Shown here in pieces: positions 6,964 to 10,815 of a stretch of 10,815 nt of DNA. The position numbers and the translations under genes were made by a program. The stretch spans positions 1-10,815 of the forward strand of contig JADFGH010000036.1 of the NCBI GenBank assembly GCA_022567775.1. Reading direction: 5' to 3'. Position 1 is the first letter of the stretch, and every line of letters starts with the position of its first letter. The DNA is from Pseudomonadota bacterium. GTDB taxonomy: Bacteria; Pseudomonadota; Gammaproteobacteria; Steroidobacterales; Woeseiaceae. Below the pieces are notes generated by a model that saw only the letters and a list, made by a program, of their open reading frames with translations, was not told where the DNA came from and searched no databases.

Positions 6964-7278
6964 ATGGGTAAACCGATCAAGATCCGGGCGAAAGTAAAGG
7001 GCGACATTTCCGAAGTAAAGGCGCTGATGCCGCATGACATGGAATCCGGCCTGCGCCGTGATGCCGAAACCAACGAGCTGATTCCGGCGCACTACATTAC
7101 CGAGCTTGTCGCCGAGCACAATGGCGAGATCGTCATGACCGCGTATTGGGGGCCTGCCGTCTCCAGGAATCCTTACGTGTCTTTTTCGTTCACCGGCGGA
7201 GTGGCTGGCGATACGATCAAAATCCACTGGGAGGACAACCAGGGCGATTCGAGTACCACTGAGGCGGTCTTGAAGTAG
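6964..7278 (+). CDS. soxZ: SoxZ, SoxY partner subunit
   Basis: A 104-residue protein with no signal peptide of its own; SoxZ is normally exported bound to SoxY. Family features are visible throughout: the opening KPIKIRAK, the conserved ALMPHDMESG, then IPAHYI and YVSFSFTGGVAGDTIKIHWED. A GAGGA at 6952-6956 lies 7 bases before the ATG. It is 24 bases from soxY and overlaps nothing. The SoxYZ heterodimer is the carrier on which all other Sox enzymes act. Confidence 0.96.
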   Translation: MGKPIKIRAKVKGDISEVKALMPHDMESGLRRDAETNELIPAHYITELVAEHNGEIVMTAYWGPAVSRNPYVSFSFTGGVAGDTIKIHWEDNQGDSSTTEAVLK

Positions 7279-7316
7279 CGACAATGGCAGCCAACCAGGA
7301 CCGACGGAGAAATCGA

Positions 7317-8153
7317 GTGAATAACAAAATCCTTCTTTTGAGTGTCATCATCGGTCTGTTCACGGGTACCGGCGCCACGGCCGGTCCGGAAGAGGACCGC
7401 ACGGCGATGCTCGAATACTACACCGGGCGATTTCCCGATGTGCCGCTGCAGGAATTCGCGAACGGGCTTTATGCGTTTGACGAGATCGCCAGGGAACAAT
7501 GGATCGAGATGGAGGATTTCCCTCCCTACGAGATCGCCATCGAAGACGGCCAGGCGCTGTTCGAGGCCCCGTTTGCGAACGGGAAATCGTATGCCGATTG
7601 TTTTGACAATGGCGGAATCGGCATTCGGCAGCAATATCCCTACTTCGATGCGGATCTGGGCGAGGTGGTTACGCTCGAACTGGCGATCAATCAATGTCGC
7701 GCGGCAAACGATGAGGAACCCTTACCGTATCTGACCGGTGATCTTGCCGCGATATCGGCCTACATGTCGTACACGTCTCGCGGCAATACGATCAACGTTA
7801 AAGTGCCGCAAGACAATCCATCAGCGCTTGCCGCCTATGAATCCGGGAAGCAGTACTACTACACGCGCAGGGGGCAGTTGAATTTTGCCTGCATGAGCTG
7901 CCATGTGCAGTCTGCGGGATTGATGCTGCGGGCTGATCGCCTGAGCACGACGCTGGGGCATGCGACGCATTGGCCGGTTTACCGTGCCAAATGGGGTGAG
8001 ATCGGGACGCTGCACAAGAGAATCAGCGAATGCAATTCCCAGGTCTTCGCCAAGCCTCTGGAGCCGCAGAGCATTGAATATCGCAACCTCGAATATTTCC
8101 TGACCTATATGAGCAATGGTCTCGAATTGAATGGGCCGGCGAGTCGTCGTTGA
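7317..8153 (+). CDS. soxA: SoxA, haem c subunit of SoxXA
   Basis: SoxA carries the active-site cysteine-ligated haem that joins thiosulfate to SoxY. From the GTG at 7317 (278 residues) a signal peptide runs KILLLSVIIGLF to ATA. The only haem site is CMSCH (192-196). Cys95 and Cys127, where dihaem relatives hold the first haem, fit the disulfide of single-haem SoxA. Cys239 in ISECNSQVFAKPLEP is the expected haem-ligating, persulfide-bearing cysteine. I chose the GTG because GGAG (7306-7309) stands 7 bases before it and the signal peptide then has a normal basic start. The alternative ATG at 7284 adds eleven polar residues and has no good binding site. Confidence 0.93.
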   Translation: MNNKILLLSVIIGLFTGTGATAGPEEDRTAMLEYYTGRFPDVPLQEFANGLYAFDEIAREQWIEMEDFPPYEIAIEDGQALFEAPFANGKSYADCFDNGGIGIRQQYPYFDADLGEVVTLELAINQCRAANDEEPLPYLTGDLAAISAYMSYTSRGNTINVKVPQDNPSALAAYESGKQYYYTRRGQLNFACMSCHVQSAGLMLRADRLSTTLGHATHWPVYRAKWGEIGTLHKRISECNSQVFAKPLEPQSIEYRNLEYFLTYMSNGLELNGPASRR

Positions 8154-8171
8154 CAGGGATTGAGCATCACT

Positions 8172-8507
8172 ATGAATAAACTATCCACCCTCCTGGTTGC
8201 TTGTGCGTTCCTGCTCCCTGGCTGCGGCCAGGAAACTGTATCCTCAGGTTCGCCGGAGCATGCGGGCGGATCGTCGTTCGCAGAGATTTACGCCGCCGCG
8301 GAACAAGCTCTCGCGGTAGCAGAGGCCAAGCGAAATGTCTGGAGCAGGACTGAGGGTCTGCTGCGTGATGCAAAGGCGGCTGATGCCGATGGGCGCACCG
8401 ATGAGGCTATCGCGCTGGCAACCGAGGCAAAGTTGCAAGCGGAGCTGGCATCAGTTCAGGCCGATACCGAAGCAGAGACCTGGCGAACACGCGTGTTGTC
8501 CAATTAG
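8172..8507 (+). CDS. soxK: SoxK, SoxXA-binding protein, predicted lipoprotein
   Basis: A small protein (111 residues from the ATG at 8172) lying between soxA and soxB, where several gammaproteobacteria encode the SoxXA-binding protein (SAXB/SoxK) that raises SoxXA activity. After the signal segment and lipobox LPGC (Cys18) it is almost wholly helical and rich in Ala, Glu and Gln. The pattern AIYAAA-type helix, then W...T, AKAADADGRTDEAIALATEAKLQAELA, matches the SAXB helical-hairpin layout as I remember it. A TTG at 8160 in the same frame lacks a binding site. GAG at 8162-8164 suits the ATG. Assignment rests on position, size and helical pattern more than on catalytic residues, of which there are none. 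Confidence 0.75.
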   Translation: MNKLSTLLVACAFLLPGCGQETVSSGSPEHAGGSSFAEIYAAAEQALAVAEAKRNVWSRTEGLLRDAKAADADGRTDEAIALATEAKLQAELASVQADTEAETWRTRVLSN

Positions 8508-8551
8508 CCGGCACCTGCAAACTTGCCTGAGTCTGATGCTGCCGGATAGTT

Positions 8552-10312
8552 ATGCACAGGCGTGATTTTTTGTGGTTGCTCAGTTGTGCCGGTTCCGCTG
8601 GTCTTCTCACTGGTTGCATGCGCGGCACCGTGCGTGGCGACCCCTACGAAGCATCGCCTTTCGGCAATGTACGCCTGCTGCATTTCACCGACTGTCACGC
8701 GCAATTGCTGCCGATCTATTTTCGCGAGCCGAACGTGAATATCGGCATCGCCGGCGCGGCGGGCCGCCCGCCGCATCTCGTCGGCCGGCATTTGCTGGAG
8801 TACATCGGCGCGGCGACTGGCAGCAGTGACGCCCATGCGTTTACCTATCTCGACTTTGCCGCCGCAGCCGAGCAGTTTGGCAAGGTCGGCGGCTTTGCGC
8901 ATTTAAAAACACTGATCGACAGTCAGCGTGATGAAGCGGGCAAGGGTAATTCGTTGTTGCTGGACGGCGGGGATACCTGGCAGGGCTCGGCGACAGCGCT
9001 TTGGACGCGCGGCAGGGACATGGTGTATGCCTGCAATTTGCTCGGTGTCGATATCATGACCGGGCATTGGGAATTTACCTATCGTGATGACGAAGTGCTG
9101 CAGAACATCGAGCGTTTCGATGGCGAGTTCATCGCGCAGAACGTTCGTGTCACCGAGGACGCATTGTTTGATGGAGTGGCTGCCTACGATGAGGATAGCG
9201 GCCACGCCTTCAAGCCCTACACCATTCGTGAAGTCGGGGGCCGCCGTGTGGCCGTCATTGGACAAGCTTTCCCCTATACGCCGATCGCCAATCCCCGGCG
9301 GTTCATACCGGACTGGACGTTCGGCATCCGCGATGACGATATGCAGGAGCTTGTCGATCGCGTTCGCGAAAATGAAAAAGTCGATGCAGTTATTGTGCTT
9401 TCGCATAATGGCATGGATGTCGATGTCAAAATGGCAAGCCGGGTAAACGGAATTGACGCCATTCTCGGCGGCCATACTCACGACGGCGTACCGCACCCGC
9501 TGATCATCGAAAATGCCGGCGGCAAGACCTTGGTGACGAATGCCGGGTCCAACGGTAAATTCCTGGCAGTTCTCGACCTGGATATTGGCAACGGCAAGGT
9601 CAACGATTATCGTTATCGATTGTTGCCGGTATTCGCAAACCTGTTGCCCGCGGATTCAGCAATGCAGGCCTACATTGATGACGTACGCAGACCCTATCTG
9701 GATAAACTGCAGGAGCCGCTGGCCGTTGCGGAGTCACTCCTGTACCGGCGCGGGAACTTTAACGGTACCTTCGATCAGGTCATTTGCGACGCACTCAGGG
9801 AAGTGCGCGGCGCAGACATATCGTTGTCGCCGGGGTTTCGCTGGGGCACCTCGGTGCTGCCGGGTGACACGATCACGATGGAGCGGGTGATGGATCAGAC
9901 GGCGATGACTTATCCCGAGACTTATGTTCGGGACATGTCAGGAGCCGAGATCAAGACCATCCTGGAGAGTGTTGCCGACAACTTGTTCCATACCGATCCG
10001 TACTTGCAACAGGGCGGTGATATGGTCCGCGTTGGCGGACTGAATTTCAGTTGTGACCCGACCGCGTCGATGGATTACCGCATCGCGGACCTGACACTCG
10101 ATGACGGCCGGACGCTGGATGCAGGCAAAAAGTACAAGGTCGCCGGATGGGCGACGACAGGCGCCGAGTCTCCCGGTGAACCGGTCTGGGAGGTCCTTGC
10201 CGAGTATCTGCGCGCGAAAAAAACCATTAGAGTCGACAAGCTGAATACGCCGGTCCTAAAGAACGTTGCAGGTAATGCCGGTCTTGCGGATTATTCCGGT
10301 GCACTGGAGTAA
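8552..10312 (+). CDS. soxB: SoxB, dimanganese thiosulfohydrolase
   Basis: SoxB hydrolyses the terminal sulfonate of SoxY-bound thiosulfate, releasing sulfate. The 586-residue protein is a 5'-nucleotidase-like metallophosphoesterase. Metal-site motifs are FTDCHAQL (Asp47, His49), GGDTWQGS (Asp141), GHWEFTY (His172, a SoxB signature), LSHNGMD (His285) and GGHTHD (His308, His310). The C-terminal nucleotidase domain follows, including FRWGTSVLPGD and QQGGDMVRVGG. The N-terminus has a twin-arginine motif RRDFL (3-7) and a lipobox-like LTGC (Cys22), so it may be a Tat-exported lipoprotein. No clear ribosome binding site precedes the ATG. The 44-base gap after soxK contains a 6-base inverted repeat (CCGGCA 8508-8513, TGCCGG 8540-8545) of unknown meaning. 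Confidence 0.96.
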   Translation: MHRRDFLWLLSCAGSAGLLTGCMRGTVRGDPYEASPFGNVRLLHFTDCHAQLLPIYFREPNVNIGIAGAAGRPPHLVGRHLLEYIGAATGSSDAHAFTYLDFAAAAEQFGKVGGFAHLKTLIDSQRDEAGKGNSLLLDGGDTWQGSATALWTRGRDMVYACNLLGVDIMTGHWEFTYRDDEVLQNIERFDGEFIAQNVRVTEDALFDGVAAYDEDSGHAFKPYTIREVGGRRVAVIGQAFPYTPIANPRRFIPDWTFGIRDDDMQELVDRVRENEKVDAVIVLSHNGMDVDVKMASRVNGIDAILGGHTHDGVPHPLIIENAGGKTLVTNAGSNGKFLAVLDLDIGNGKVNDYRYRLLPVFANLLPADSAMQAYIDDVRRPYLDKLQEPLAVAESLLYRRGNFNGTFDQVICDALREVRGADISLSPGFRWGTSVLPGDTITMERVMDQTAMTYPETYVRDMSGAEIKTILESVADNLFHTDPYLQQGGDMVRVGGLNFSCDPTASMDYRIADLTLDDGRTLDAGKKYKVAGWATTGAESPGEPVWEVLAEYLRAKKTIRVDKLNTPVLKNVAGNAGLADYSGALE

Positions 10313-10317
10313 GCGAT

Positions 10318-10770
10318 ATGCATACCCGACCAAGTGTGATCCTGGGGCTGGCAATGGTGCTCGTATTCCTGCCGATAAGCCCCGGCTGGGTGCAGGAGTC
10401 CTTTGAGGAGAAGCCATTCGCCGAAGTCCGGGTGGTGCTCCAGTTGAGCGACCAGCAACGGGAATCCGTGGTACTTGATGTCGCCAATAACCTGATCAGG
10501 CACTATGGCGGCCCCGATTTTATCGACATAGAAATCGTTACTTTCGGACCCGGTGTGCGCCTGTTGTATGCAGATAGTCCGCATGCAGTGCGTATCGCCA
10601 GCCTGGTCGACAACGGCGTGCGTTTCTATGTCTGTGAAAATACGCTCGACACGATGGAGCGCGACAATGGCAGCCGGCCCGAACTGAGCCCACATGCGAT
10701 TTCCGTGCAGGCCGGAGTGGCGCACATTATCGAGAAGGTAGAGGAAGGATTTACGCTGGTCCGGCCGTAG
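10318..10770 (+). CDS. Exported DsrE-family protein
   Basis: A 150-residue protein of the DsrE/DsrF-like family, members of which bind or transfer sulfur as cysteine persulfide. The fold is recognised by VRVVLQLSD, then IEIVTFGPGVRLLYADSP, a conserved cysteine in VRFYVCENTL (Cys106, the only one), and PHAISVQAGVAHIIEKVEEGFTLVRP. Unlike cytoplasmic DsrE or TusD, it begins with a signal peptide-like hydrophobic segment (8-20), so it likely acts in the periplasm. The gene starts five bases after the soxB stop; GGAG at 10306-10309 inside soxB serves as binding site. It is the last gene of the sox operon in view. A role in handling SoxY-bound or free sulfane sulfur is inferred. Confidence 0.88.
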   Translation: MHTRPSVILGLAMVLVFLPISPGWVQESFEEKPFAEVRVVLQLSDQQRESVVLDVANNLIRHYGGPDFIDIEIVTFGPGVRLLYADSPHAVRIASLVDNGVRFYVCENTLDTMERDNGSRPELSPHAISVQAGVAHIIEKVEEGFTLVRP

Positions 10771-10815
10771 AATTGCCATCGCGCAAGGATGATTTGTTTA
10801 TCGCTCGCTGGGGCG

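Noticed and set aside
6465..7073. Leftward 202-codon frame opposite soxY and soxZ
   Set aside because: A shadow of two certain sox genes. It has low-complexity Ser/Thr composition and no ribosome binding site or domain.
8508..8545. Inverted repeat CCGGCA...TGCCGG before soxB as a terminator or attenuator
   Set aside because: Only six pairs across a 26-base loop with no T-run. This is within chance expectation for GC-rich sequence, so it is noted only in the soxB entry.
8903..9496. Leftward 197-codon frame inside soxB
   Set aside because: Antisense to the metallophosphoesterase core of soxB, so conservation of that strand explains the lack of stops.
10771..10815. Possible start of a further gene (ATG at 10789 or TTG at 10794)
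   Set aside because: Only 45 bases remain. The AAGG lies too close to the ATG, and too few codons exist to judge either frame.

Overview
The window holds a nearly complete thiosulfate-oxidising (Sox) gene cluster joined at its left end to a fragment of an unrelated restriction-modification gene. The Sox proteins, a FadL-type outer membrane protein remnant, Tat and lipoprotein signals and the order soxCD-XYZ-A-K-B all suggest a sulfur-oxidising proteobacterium, most likely a gammaproteobacterium. This is inferred from protein resemblance only; no marker gene is present.

Left part (1 to about 1560): one leftward open frame encodes the N-terminal half of a large type ISP / Eco57I-like fused restriction enzyme and adenine methyltransferase. 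It runs off the left edge and also lacks its own N-terminus. At about 1560 it abuts, head to head and without any intergenic space, a rightward thioredoxin-like gene (1551-1961) that also lacks its start and signal peptide. The two truncations at one point mark a join, either a real recombination breakpoint or an assembly chimera.

Middle (1962-3810): after about 160 gene-free bases lies a leftward C-terminal stub of a FadL-family outer membrane protein. Next comes a leftward two-gene unit, an exported metallo-beta-lactamase-fold hydrolase followed by an ArsR-family regulator that carries the cysteine pair of the persulfide sensors SqrR and BigR. Between this unit and soxC is a divergent control region with a palindrome, TTAGAATTTTCTAA. 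It sits between the -35 and -10 elements of a plausible leftward promoter and is the obvious candidate operator.

Right part (3811-10770): a tightly packed rightward operon encodes SoxC and SoxD (sulfane dehydrogenase), SoxX, SoxY and SoxZ, SoxA, the SoxXA-binding protein SoxK, SoxB, and an exported DsrE-family protein. SoxXA(K) conjugates thiosulfate to the SoxY cysteine, SoxB hydrolyses off sulfate, and SoxCD oxidises the remaining sulfane sulfur. With SoxCD present, complete oxidation to sulfate is expected. SoxD, SoxK and SoxB each show a lipobox, so part of this normally soluble periplasmic machine may be membrane anchored. The last 45 bases hold nothing I can call.
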